A stretch of 21,309 bases of DNA. Source: Euryarchaeota archaeon UBA40. GTDB lineage: Archaea; Thermoplasmatota; Poseidoniia; Poseidoniales; Thalassarchaeaceae. The translations under genes and the position numbers were made by a program. The DNA lies in NCBI GenBank assembly GCA_002506875.1, contig DAYJ01000129.1, forward strand, positions 1 through 21,309, read 5' to 3'. Each line of letters begins with the position of its first letter. The first letter of the stretch is position 1. Below, piece after piece: positions 15,595 to 21,309 of the stretch. The notes beneath the pieces were generated by a model, which was not told the DNA's origin, did not search any database, and saw nothing but the letters and a program-made list of their open reading frames with translations.

Positions 15595-15616
15595 ATTCAT
15601 TGACTGGAGAATGAAT
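15595..15616. repeat. Inverted repeat between the phosphodiesterase and ridA genes
   Basis: ATTCATT and AATGAAT are perfect 7-base arms around an 8-base spacer. It lies next to the TATA-like element of the minus-strand gene and upstream of ridA, the usual place for an operator serving two divergent genes. No regulator is identified. Confidence 0.4.
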
Positions 15617-15656
15617 GGAAGGAGCGTTGATGAGCCACCAAGATATGTGATGCATC

Positions 15657-16031
15657 ATGGTGAAAGAACGAATCGATACAGGTGGCAAAATCTTCGGACC
15701 ATACAGCCCCGGTGTGAAGGCGAATGGGGTCATCTGGTTGGCTGGACAGATTGCTCCAGAAGCGGGTGGAATTCGTGAACAGACGCAAGCAAGCCTCGAC
15801 AAGATCGATGCTCTGCTGGCTGCTGCAGGTGTCACCAAGCACGAGATAACCTTCGCTCAAGTTCTGCTAGATGACATCAACGACTTTGCTGACATGAACG
15901 AGATATACGGATCTTGGATCGATGGTGTAGAAGTTCCTCCAGCACGAGCTGCCTTCGAGGCTGGCGCTCTGCCGGGTGGAGCTGCCGTTGAAATTGTCAT
16001 TCAGGCGTATGATGACAAGTGCTGTGCGTAA
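15657..16031 (+). CDS. ridA: RidA-family reactive enamine/imine deaminase
   Basis: RidA (YjgF/UK114) proteins hydrolyse reactive 2-aminoacrylate and other enamines/imines formed by PLP enzymes, protecting the cell. 124 residues, the usual family length. Visible marks are the N-terminal GPYSPGVKANGVIWLAGQI and the C-terminal PPARAAFEAGALPGGAAVEI, whose Arg is the conserved carboxylate-binding residue (Arg105 in E. coli RidA). The family normally forms cytoplasmic trimers. The start is ATG 15657, with a GTGAT-like site just upstream. A stronger GGAAGGAG site precedes an in-frame ATG at 15630 that is closed by TGA after six codons. Three bases after the stop begins a small membrane protein gene, then a phosphohexomutase, so ridA appears to head that operon. 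The product ends KCCA, which is unusual. Confidence 0.93.
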   Translation: MVKERIDTGGKIFGPYSPGVKANGVIWLAGQIAPEAGGIREQTQASLDKIDALLAAAGVTKHEITFAQVLLDDINDFADMNEIYGSWIDGVEVPPARAAFEAGALPGGAAVEIVIQAYDDKCCA

Positions 16032-16033
16032 TT

Positions 16034-16261
16034 ATGCCAGGTTCACCCTACATCGATGAGGTAGAAGGAATCCTTGACTGGCGACATGTCCTATCTACCA
16101 TCTGCATTGTTACTCTTTCATTGACAATATTCGGCTGGTACTTGGGTGAAGGAATTGGAGCAATCGGTGGAGGAGTGGTTTCATTGACCATTCTCTGGTT
16201 CCTCGGGTGGCTCATTAGAGGGAAACCACTACGACCATCACCCGACCACCACGATGTATGA
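16034..16261 (+). CDS. Small two-helix membrane protein of unknown function
   Basis: 75 residues from ATG 16034 (MPGSPYIDEVEG...). Two hydrophobic segments, about 23-38 and 43-60, are separated by a Gly-rich turn (GEGIGAIGGG) and followed by a basic then His/Asp tail (RGKPLRPSPDHHD). I recognise no family. It begins 2 bases after the ridA stop, and its stop overlaps the next gene's start in ATGA, so it is firmly inside the ridA-phosphohexomutase operon and very likely translated. An ATG at 16019 would overlap ridA and seems less likely. It could be a membrane accessory to glycan synthesis, but nothing in the sequence proves that. Confidence 0.7.
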   Translation: MPGSPYIDEVEGILDWRHVLSTICIVTLSLTIFGWYLGEGIGAIGGGVVSLTILWFLGWLIRGKPLRPSPDHHDV

Positions 16262-17676
16262 CATGGGCGGTGCACTGCTTCAAAGCCTACGATATTCGGG
16301 GCATAGCACACTCGGAACTTGATACGTCCTTTGCGGAAAGATTGGGGCACGCATTAGCGACGTTTCTCGATTGTTCGGCTCTCGCTGTTGGACGAGATAT
16401 ACGGGAATCTTCTCCTGATTTACATGCTGCTTTCGTAAAAGGCCTGACATCGATTGGTGTTGATGTACATGATCTTGGGATTTGCACTACTGGTGCACTA
16501 TATCATGCAACTTCTAGCCTCAAAGTCGACGGTGGCGTGATGATTACTGCGAGTCACAACCCTCCAGAGTATAATGGATTCAAAATGTGTAGAGGAACAG
16601 CCGCGATGGCTGGAGCCGAGATTCAAGATTTACGGGCTGTATTCGAAAGTGGCAATTTCCGTAAATCCGATGCCTTTGGAAGTCACATAATTCTCGACGA
16701 CTTCACCAATCAACATCTGGAAGCAGTTGTATCTGCAACAGGAGATATCTCACGTCCAGTCAATGTTGTCATCGATTCAGCAAATGCTGTACCTGGGCCA
16801 TTCATGGTGGCTCTTGCTGAGATGCTTGGCTCGACTGGAGAATCAATCCACTGCCAATGGGACAATACCTTTCCCAACCACCCCCCCGATCCTACCCGTC
16901 CAAAAAACATGGTTGATCTCGCCGAAGCCGTCGTGACTAGTGGTGCAGAGTTCGGTGTTGGAGTAGATGGAGATGGAGATAGGATTGGTGTAGTCGACGA
17001 AATGGGACGGTTCATCCATCCAGATCGACTGCTTGCCGTCTTCGCTGAAGATATTCTGAGCAATATCTCAGAGGAAGCCCCTGAAGAGGCACGCACGGTA
17101 ATCCACGATGTCAAGTGTAGCATGGCACTGGAACACACAATTCGTCACAACGGTGGTATTCCACACATGATGAGAACCGGGCATTCCTTCCTCAAACAGG
17201 CTCTGCGAGAAATGCCACAATGCCCCCTAGCAGGAGAGATGTCTGGTCATTTCTTCTTCCATGACCGGTGGAACGGGTTCGATGATTCACTCTATGGATT
17301 TGCTCGGCTCGTCGAACTAGTTTCTCGCCGTCTTCCAAATGGCGAACCTTTCTCATCCCTCTTCGATAATGTCCCGGACTTTCCATCCACTGGAGAAGCA
17401 AAGGTGCCACTAACTGGAGAGAGATTTGCAACGATGGCAGCAGTAAAGGAGGCTTTCACTGATTTAGAATCGAATCAAGCAGACGGTGTCCGTGTCCGCT
17501 ACGACGGACACCTTGGGATTAAGGCGGGTTGGTTCCTGTGTAGGCCCTCAAACACAGAACCAATTCTGGTCATGCGTGCTGAAGCAGATAGTGAAGAAGG
17601 GCTTGTAGCAATCCGTGAAGATGTTACACATCGAATCGGGGACCTGATTGATTTGACAATCTTCCACTCCGCTTGA
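16258..17676 (+). CDS. Phosphomannomutase/phosphoglucomutase
   Basis: Alpha-D-phosphohexomutase that moves phosphate between C6 and C1 of mannose or glucose, supplying hexose-1-phosphate for nucleotide sugars. 472 residues in four domains. It opens CFKAYDIRG (7-15), like ManB/AlgC. The phosphoserine loop is TASHNP (S99), the Mg loop DGDGDR (237-242), the sugar-specificity loop GEMSGH (326-331) and the phosphate-binding loop RPSNTEP (429-435). All catalytic elements are intact. GEMSGH, with its Glu-x-Ser, is seen in dual phosphomanno/glucomutases and does not settle the substrate. The ATG overlaps the stop of the small membrane protein gene by 4 bases. The enzyme could feed the glycan pathway suggested by the glycosyltransferase and cis-prenyltransferase nearby. 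Confidence 0.94.
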   Translation: MTWAVHCFKAYDIRGIAHSELDTSFAERLGHALATFLDCSALAVGRDIRESSPDLHAAFVKGLTSIGVDVHDLGICTTGALYHATSSLKVDGGVMITASHNPPEYNGFKMCRGTAAMAGAEIQDLRAVFESGNFRKSDAFGSHIILDDFTNQHLEAVVSATGDISRPVNVVIDSANAVPGPFMVALAEMLGSTGESIHCQWDNTFPNHPPDPTRPKNMVDLAEAVVTSGAEFGVGVDGDGDRIGVVDEMGRFIHPDRLLAVFAEDILSNISEEAPEEARTVIHDVKCSMALEHTIRHNGGIPHMMRTGHSFLKQALREMPQCPLAGEMSGHFFFHDRWNGFDDSLYGFARLVELVSRRLPNGEPFSSLFDNVPDFPSTGEAKVPLTGERFATMAAVKEAFTDLESNQADGVRVRYDGHLGIKAGWFLCRPSNTEPILVMRAEADSEEGLVAIREDVTHRIGDLIDLTIFHSA

Positions 17677-17687
17677 AGGGACCGATT

Positions 17688-17697
17688 CGCTTAACCG
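17688..17697 (+). promoter_or_regulatory. Possible TATA-like element of tRNA-Thr
   Basis: CGCTTAACCG lies about 29 bases before the tRNA 5' end, in the 45-base gap after the phosphohexomutase gene. Position and T/A core fit an archaeal tRNA promoter; the match is short. Confidence 0.3.
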
Positions 17698-17721
17698 AAG
17701 GGGGTCAGTCCATGCGACGCC

Positions 17722-17797
17722 GCCACTGTAGCTTAGCTGGTAGAGCACCTGATTCGTAATCAGGAGGCCGGGAGTTCAAATCTCCCCAGTGGCTCCA
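17722..17797 (+). tRNA. tRNA-Thr, anticodon CGU
   Basis: The cloverleaf folds completely. The acceptor stem GCCACTG pairs with CAGTGGC, the D arm contains AGCTGGTAGAGC, and the anticodon stem CCTGA/TCAGG encloses loop TTCGTAA, giving anticodon CGU (17755-17757), which reads ACG. The T arm is GGGAG-TTCAAAT-CTCCC. The discriminator is T, as in archaeal tRNA-Thr, and CCA is encoded at 17795-17797. No intron. It ends 2 bases before the stop of the convergent pgk gene. Confidence 0.97.
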
Positions 17798-17799
17798 AT

Positions 17800-19062
17800 T
17801 TACATCATATCAAGTTCGTCAAGTCGAGGCTCAAACAGGGAGGCAGAGAGCTCTAGAGAAGAGATTCCAGGCATATAGTCGCCTGCAAGCATAGTCAGAC
17901 AAGCCCCCCCACCTGTGCTATTATGATCTACCATGTGCCCCATCTTTCTCTGGGATACGAGCGCGCTAGTATGGCCACCACCAATGATAGTGAAAGCCTT
18001 AGATTCACAAATCATGTTCAATATCTCAATAGTACCAAAGGCAAACTGCTCCTTCTCAAAGTAAGATGCAGGACCATTCCATAAGATGCATCCTGCGTTA
18101 CGAATCACCGAATGGAGGGATTGAAGGGTCGAAATACCAATGTCATAAATTGGATTTGAGACCGGTAATTCATCAAGAGAGATTGCGATTCGGCGATTGT
18201 CAATCTCAATGGCTAAATCTACCGGAAGAAGAAGATGGTCGTTGTACTCCTCGATACATCGTGTCGCATCTTGGAACGTTGAATCGAAATCATCGCCGAG
18301 AGTTTTCCGAATGAAGTCCTCATTGCCTTGACCAAGTCGATGTCCAGCAGCCCAAAGCATCAGGTTACCTACGACACCAACCGGTACAATCGTATCCGCA
18401 ACACCTTGGTCGAGGAGATTGAGCGCGATTCTCAACGAATCATCACACTTTGCGCCACCGAGGATAGCAACATATGGCTTAGGTGGATCCTTGATTGCCT
18501 TCGATAGTGCATGAATCTCCGCCGACATCAGGTTGCCAGCAAAGCAAGGAAGAGCACGTGCAAAACCAGAGAGTGTGGGGGAATTTCGATGTGCTGCTGC
18601 AAATGCATCTGTGACATACGCATCTGCAACCGATGAAAGACGTTGGACTATCTCAGACTCATGAAGAACGTCAAAATCTGCCTTCTTCAGATCATTTTCC
18701 TCCGGCCATCCTCGCACATTGTCAAGGAGAATCATATCACCCTGATTCATCGAACGAATTTCATCCAACGCAACATCACCACAGACATCAGGGACGAAAT
18801 GGATGTGACGACCAAGTAGACGACCTAAGAGGTCTGCATGGCTTGACATGTCGGTGAAGTCTGAGAGACCTGGTCGACTCTGGTGTGCGAGAAGCACTAT
18901 CTTAGAATCTGCGAGTTGCTTAAGGGTCGGCAAGATGGCTCTCAACCGACTATCATCGAGGAATATTTTGGTCTCAGGATGGAGGGGGGAATTGATGTCC
19001 ACGCGAACTAGGACGACCTTGCCGGTGAGCCGAGCCATATCGAGCGTTAGGACGCCCGCCAT
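17800..19062 (-). CDS. pgk: Phosphoglycerate kinase, archaeal type
   Basis: Glycolytic/gluconeogenic enzyme transferring phosphate between 1,3-bisphosphoglycerate and ADP; cytoplasmic. From the ATG at 19062 it has 420 residues. Marks: VLVRVDINSPL near the N-terminus, HQSRPG, LLDNVRGW (LENVRF in most), DAYVTDAFAAAHR (VNDAF in most), LGGAKCDDS, WNGPASYFE, GGGHTSA and STGGGACL. The DS after GGAK, where bacterial and eukaryotic enzymes have DK, is typical of archaeal PGKs as I remember them, so the enzyme is probably active. The frame also offers ATG 19086. I prefer 19062 because GGAG lies 4 bases upstream and its N-terminal length matches archaeal PGKs; ATG 19038 is a third choice. It stands alone on the minus strand, divergent from the M24 gene, with its 3' end against tRNA-Thr. 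Confidence 0.94.
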   Translation of the reverse strand: MAGVLTLDMARLTGKVVLVRVDINSPLHPETKIFLDDSRLRAILPTLKQLADSKIVLLAHQSRPGLSDFTDMSSHADLLGRLLGRHIHFVPDVCGDVALDEIRSMNQGDMILLDNVRGWPEENDLKKADFDVLHESEIVQRLSSVADAYVTDAFAAAHRNSPTLSGFARALPCFAGNLMSAEIHALSKAIKDPPKPYVAILGGAKCDDSLRIALNLLDQGVADTIVPVGVVGNLMLWAAGHRLGQGNEDFIRKTLGDDFDSTFQDATRCIEEYNDHLLLPVDLAIEIDNRRIAISLDELPVSNPIYDIGISTLQSLHSVIRNAGCILWNGPASYFEKEQFAFGTIEILNMICESKAFTIIGGGHTSALVSQRKMGHMVDHNSTGGGACLTMLAGDYMPGISSLELSASLFEPRLDELDMM

Positions 19063-19080
19063 GAAACTCCGACAGATGTT

Positions 19081-19092
19081 CCCCATATGGGG
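19081..19092. repeat. 12-base perfect palindrome upstream of pgk
   Basis: CCCCATATGGGG lies 19 bases before the preferred pgk start and 65 bases before the divergent M24 start. It contains the alternative pgk ATG. A 12-base palindrome is not rare in 21 kb, so only its position suggests an operator. Confidence 0.3.
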
Positions 19093-19156
19093 TTTCGTTC
19101 AATCGATGTAGGTTCAAGGCGAACCGCTTTGGTGCTCAAGCCAAACCATCCAGACA

Positions 19157-20380
19157 ATGTGGAACCCAGAGAACCTTGTCGGCCCAGACGGCGAAGACTG
19201 GCGTGTTCCCCCTTCAGAGTTGGAGTTGCGTCAACAACAACTTGTCAAACAAATGGTAGAGGAAGGATTTGATTCAATCTGGATAAACGACCCAGTCGAC
19301 CTGTATTGGATTGTGGGAAATCGCCAGGCTGGAGGAGTTCATATTCGAAGTGACGGAGAAATTATCCAGTACGTTCGATCCTCTCTGAAACGGGCAATTC
19401 ACGAATCAGGAGGTAACGATGCTCCACATCGAGTCGAAGCACATCCAAGAATGGCAGCTTTAGCAGACACTCTCGGTACCACGCCAGCACTACAACTTGG
19501 ACGAATGCCGGCCAACAATGCCACATTCATGCAGGAAAAAATAGGCGATGGAGGAGATTGTACTCGACTCCTATGGAGTATGCGTGAAACCAAGACAGAG
19601 TGGGAAATTGACCGTATGCGAGAATGTGGTAGGATTCAGCTCAGGATGTTCGAAGCCATCGATGAGCTCGGCTCCGCCTTCGGAGAAGGTATCACTGAGA
19701 TTGAGTTGGCTGCTGCTGCCGATGAAGTCAGCCGAGCCGAGGGATTCGGTGGCATGATTCGTATGCGAAAGTGGCCAATGGATTGTGATCGAGTTGTCAT
19801 TGCAAGCGGTGTCTCGGGTGCGATTCCCTCATACTTTGACAGCGCAATCGGAGGATCCGGTTCTCATCCGATGGCAGCCCTCGGTGCCGGGCATCGCCGT
19901 ATACAGAAAGGAGATCCTATACTCGTAGATATTGTACATGTGCACCGTGGATACATTACCGATATGACGCGAATGTTCAGCGTCGGTGAACCAGAAACAA
20001 TCTGGAAGGAGCGACTTGAACAGATGGAAGAAATCGCTGCAAAGGTACGCAATGTACTCTCACAAGGTGATACCTGTGAGATGGCCTGGGAAGTAGGACT
20101 GGGAATGGCGAAGAACATGGGGTATGATGAACACCTAATGGGAATGCCTCCAGAGCAGGCTCGCTTCTTGGGTCACAGCATCGGGTTAGAGCTAGATGAG
20201 ACACCTGTCGTCGCTGAGGGATTCGATACCCCACTAGAAATTAGAGGCACCATGGCAATTGAGCCGAAGGTGATCTACTCTGAAGGGGCAGTAGGGATAG
20301 AGGATTGTTGGGTACGTACCGAAGATCGTATGGAATGTCTGTCCAGCGGTGAAACTTTTCCATCATGGTCCATATGGTAA
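19157..20380 (+). CDS. M24-family metallopeptidase (Xaa-Pro aminopeptidase/creatinase-like)
   Basis: 407 residues with the two-domain layout of creatinase and Xaa-Pro dipeptidases: an N-terminal domain (to about 145), then the pita-bread catalytic domain. The five metal ligands are all present: D258 in LVDIV, D269 in YITDMTR, H340 in FLGHSIG, E369 in AIEPK and E382 in GIEDCW. The usual substrate-side His after GHxIG (often HE) is Asp here (ELDETP), so specificity may not be classical prolidase. No signal peptide, so cytoplasmic; it probably finishes dipeptide breakdown. The ATG at 19157 lacks a ribosome site and may be leaderless. It is divergent from pgk and 53 bases ahead of the histone-like gene. 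Other M24 activities (creatinase, ectoine-derivative hydrolases) cannot be excluded. Confidence 0.88.
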   Translation: MWNPENLVGPDGEDWRVPPSELELRQQQLVKQMVEEGFDSIWINDPVDLYWIVGNRQAGGVHIRSDGEIIQYVRSSLKRAIHESGGNDAPHRVEAHPRMAALADTLGTTPALQLGRMPANNATFMQEKIGDGGDCTRLLWSMRETKTEWEIDRMRECGRIQLRMFEAIDELGSAFGEGITEIELAAAADEVSRAEGFGGMIRMRKWPMDCDRVVIASGVSGAIPSYFDSAIGGSGSHPMAALGAGHRRIQKGDPILVDIVHVHRGYITDMTRMFSVGEPETIWKERLEQMEEIAAKVRNVLSQGDTCEMAWEVGLGMAKNMGYDEHLMGMPPEQARFLGHSIGLELDETPVVAEGFDTPLEIRGTMAIEPKVIYSEGAVGIEDCWVRTEDRMECLSSGETFPSWSIW

Positions 20381-20433
20381 CCTTTGAATCAGAATGGCGA
20401 TACTTGAAGTGCCTCGATTCATGACTCTACGAC

Positions 20434-21228
20434 ATGGCGAAACCTTGGGCCCCATCACACATCGCCGAGGTCGCTAAAGGACTCGGCATTGACCTTCGGA
20501 TTGGCGGCGATGTCAAGACCGCACTCGTCCCAATCCTTGAGACAGAACTCCGACGAATAACGAAAGAAATGGAAGATAAGACGCTAGAAGCAGATCCAGA
20601 AAGGAAAACGCTCGGTGATCCAAGTCGAACCCGTCTTGGCTTTAATCGAACCAAGGGGATGATGAGTGACAATCTACGTCGGGTTGATTCCGTCGCTGCT
20701 GCAGCCACAGTGTCTGCCAATGAGCGCCTAGAAGCACACCTACTTCGCCTGCTCCGAATAGCAGCACAAGTAGCGGCACGCGAACGCGTTGGGACAATCA
20801 AAGAACGGCATCTTGAGAAGGCGCTTGAACAAATGGGGATTGGTAACACAGATGCGCCCGTAGATGAAAGTCCCACTCCAATGGAGGCCGATCCAATCGC
20901 AGAAGCCATCCAACCGGGAACTGGAGAGGTCCTTTCTCCAACAATTCTCCGAGACATGAGTCGTAGATTTGGGGGGCTTCCTCTAGACAATGAGGCACTC
21001 GAGGAGTTGATTCTGGTCTACTATGATCATGCAGCAGAAATCCAACTCGATCTTCAAGAGAATCTGAACACTCCTGGCCGAGTAATCGATACCCTTGACC
21101 GCTTTCAGACACTCGCGATGCTGGGATGGATGCGACGTATGCTACGTCACGCAGGCGAACGAGCACGGGAACAGAACGCCCGAAAAATCAGTTTGGAGCA
21201 TATTGTCCACATCGATCCATGGGAATAA
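20434..21228 (+). CDS. Predicted histone-fold-like protein with an internal duplication
   Basis: 264 residues, almost entirely helical, no membrane segment. The N-terminus (APSHIAEVAKGLGI, then GGDVKTALVPILETELRRI, 6-42) follows the helix 1-loop-helix 2 pattern of archaeal histones (HMf). Residues 97-131 end with RVGTIKERHLEKAL, like the loop 2-helix 3 of histones (GRKTIKAEDIELA). The C-terminal half repeats the scheme: TILRDMSRRFGG-LPLDNEAL (170-189), then ERAREQNARKISLEHIVHI (242-260). The halves are joined by a Pro/acidic linker (137-168). Each half is longer than one HMf monomer, so it is not a simple doublet histone. A role in DNA binding or in a CBF/NF-Y-like complex is inferred from pattern only. 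ATG 20434 follows the M24 gene by 53 bases. Confidence 0.5.
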   Translation: MAKPWAPSHIAEVAKGLGIDLRIGGDVKTALVPILETELRRITKEMEDKTLEADPERKTLGDPSRTRLGFNRTKGMMSDNLRRVDSVAAAATVSANERLEAHLLRLLRIAAQVAARERVGTIKERHLEKALEQMGIGNTDAPVDESPTPMEADPIAEAIQPGTGEVLSPTILRDMSRRFGGLPLDNEALEELILVYYDHAAEIQLDLQENLNTPGRVIDTLDRFQTLAMLGWMRRMLRHAGERAREQNARKISLEHIVHIDPWE

Positions 21229-21244
21229 ACAGAGGCTGTGAGAT

Positions 21245-21309
21245 ATGTCGATGCGGCAGAAGCGACTGCAACGTCGGGTTCTCAATATCATCCGTGGATG
21301 GAACGATGC
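21245..21309 (+). CDS. Start of an unidentified gene (cut by the window end)
   Basis: An ATG 16 bases after the previous stop opens a frame that runs to the edge: MSMRQKRLQRRVLNIIRGWND, 21 residues. The start is strongly basic. GAGG and TGTGAG lie shortly upstream as a possible ribosome site; the second ATG (21251) is an alternative start. Given the tight spacing it is probably co-transcribed with the histone-like gene. Too short to identify. Confidence 0.45.
   Translation, partial: MSMRQKRLQRRVLNIIRGWND

Noticed and set aside
15557..15838. N-terminal extension of the phosphodiesterase frame to 15838
   Set aside because: These residues are antisense to ridA and precede a clean signal peptide starting at 15556 with a nearby ribosome site and TATA-like box.
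16969..16983. GGAGAT-type short tandem repeat
   Set aside because: It encodes the conserved DGDGD metal loop of the phosphohexomutase.
17800..19062. Apparent loss of a catalytic lysine in PGK (GGAKxxDS instead of GGAKxxDK)
   Set aside because: As I recall, archaeal PGKs normally have DS here, so it is a lineage feature rather than an inactivating change.
20427..20990. 187-residue open frame on minus
   Set aside because: Antisense to the histone-like gene; Arg/Ser-rich low-complexity translation typical of a shadow frame.
1..21309. Search for CRISPR arrays, insertion sequences, phage or toxin-antitoxin genes, and riboswitches
   Set aside because: No regularly spaced repeats, transposase motifs, terminal inverted repeats or defence genes were seen; gaps between genes are too short for large structured RNAs.

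Overview
The window looks like a compact archaeal chromosome segment, most likely from a planktonic marine Thermoplasmatota (Marine Group II / Poseidoniales type). Supporting this are an archaeal-type phosphoglycerate kinase (HQSRPG and GGAKxxDS motifs), a tRNA-Thr gene with an encoded CCA, a DUF354-like glycosyltransferase, a histone-fold-like protein, Na+-driven uptake systems and a large secreted peptidase. The lineage is an inference; no rRNA or ribosomal marker is present. About 20 protein genes and one tRNA fill nearly every base, and no stretch of 300 bases lacks a gene. I see no insertion sequence, phage gene, CRISPR array or origin.

Layout. 1-4963 (minus) is one apparent operon read right to left: a secreted, membrane-anchored M14 carboxypeptidase with a C-terminal SAP motif, an overlapping SNF-family Na+ symporter, and a fused NAD(P)H-hydrate epimerase/dehydratase cut by the window edge. 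5073-7579 (plus) holds an MscS channel, a short cofactor-dependent phosphoglycerate mutase and an unknown lipoprotein. A small membrane protein (minus) then faces away from an SSS-type Na+ symporter that has an unusual ~200-residue exported tail.

10033-15556 is an envelope/isoprenoid-lipid neighbourhood. It has a membrane-attached APH-like pseudokinase (minus), then on plus a stand-alone HAD phosphatase of the type usually fused to UbiA prenyltransferases, a cis-prenyl diphosphate synthase and a Nudix hydrolase. Convergent to these (minus) are a DUF354-like glycosyltransferase and an exported NPP/alkaline-phosphatase-superfamily enzyme. 15657-17676 (plus) is RidA, a 75-residue membrane protein and a phosphomannomutase/phosphoglucomutase, which could supply activated hexose for glycans.

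17722-21309 holds tRNA-Thr(CGU), pgk (minus), an M24 metallopeptidase, a protein that reads as a duplicated histone-fold-like protein, and the start of one more gene.

Two themes stand out. One is peptide scavenging: secreted carboxypeptidase, Na+ symporters and an M24 peptidase. The other is polyprenol-linked glycan synthesis: cis-prenyltransferase, HAD, glycosyltransferase and PMM. The best candidates for something undescribed are the SAP-tailed surface peptidase, the pseudokinase/HAD/cis-prenyltransferase cluster and the duplicated histone-like protein.
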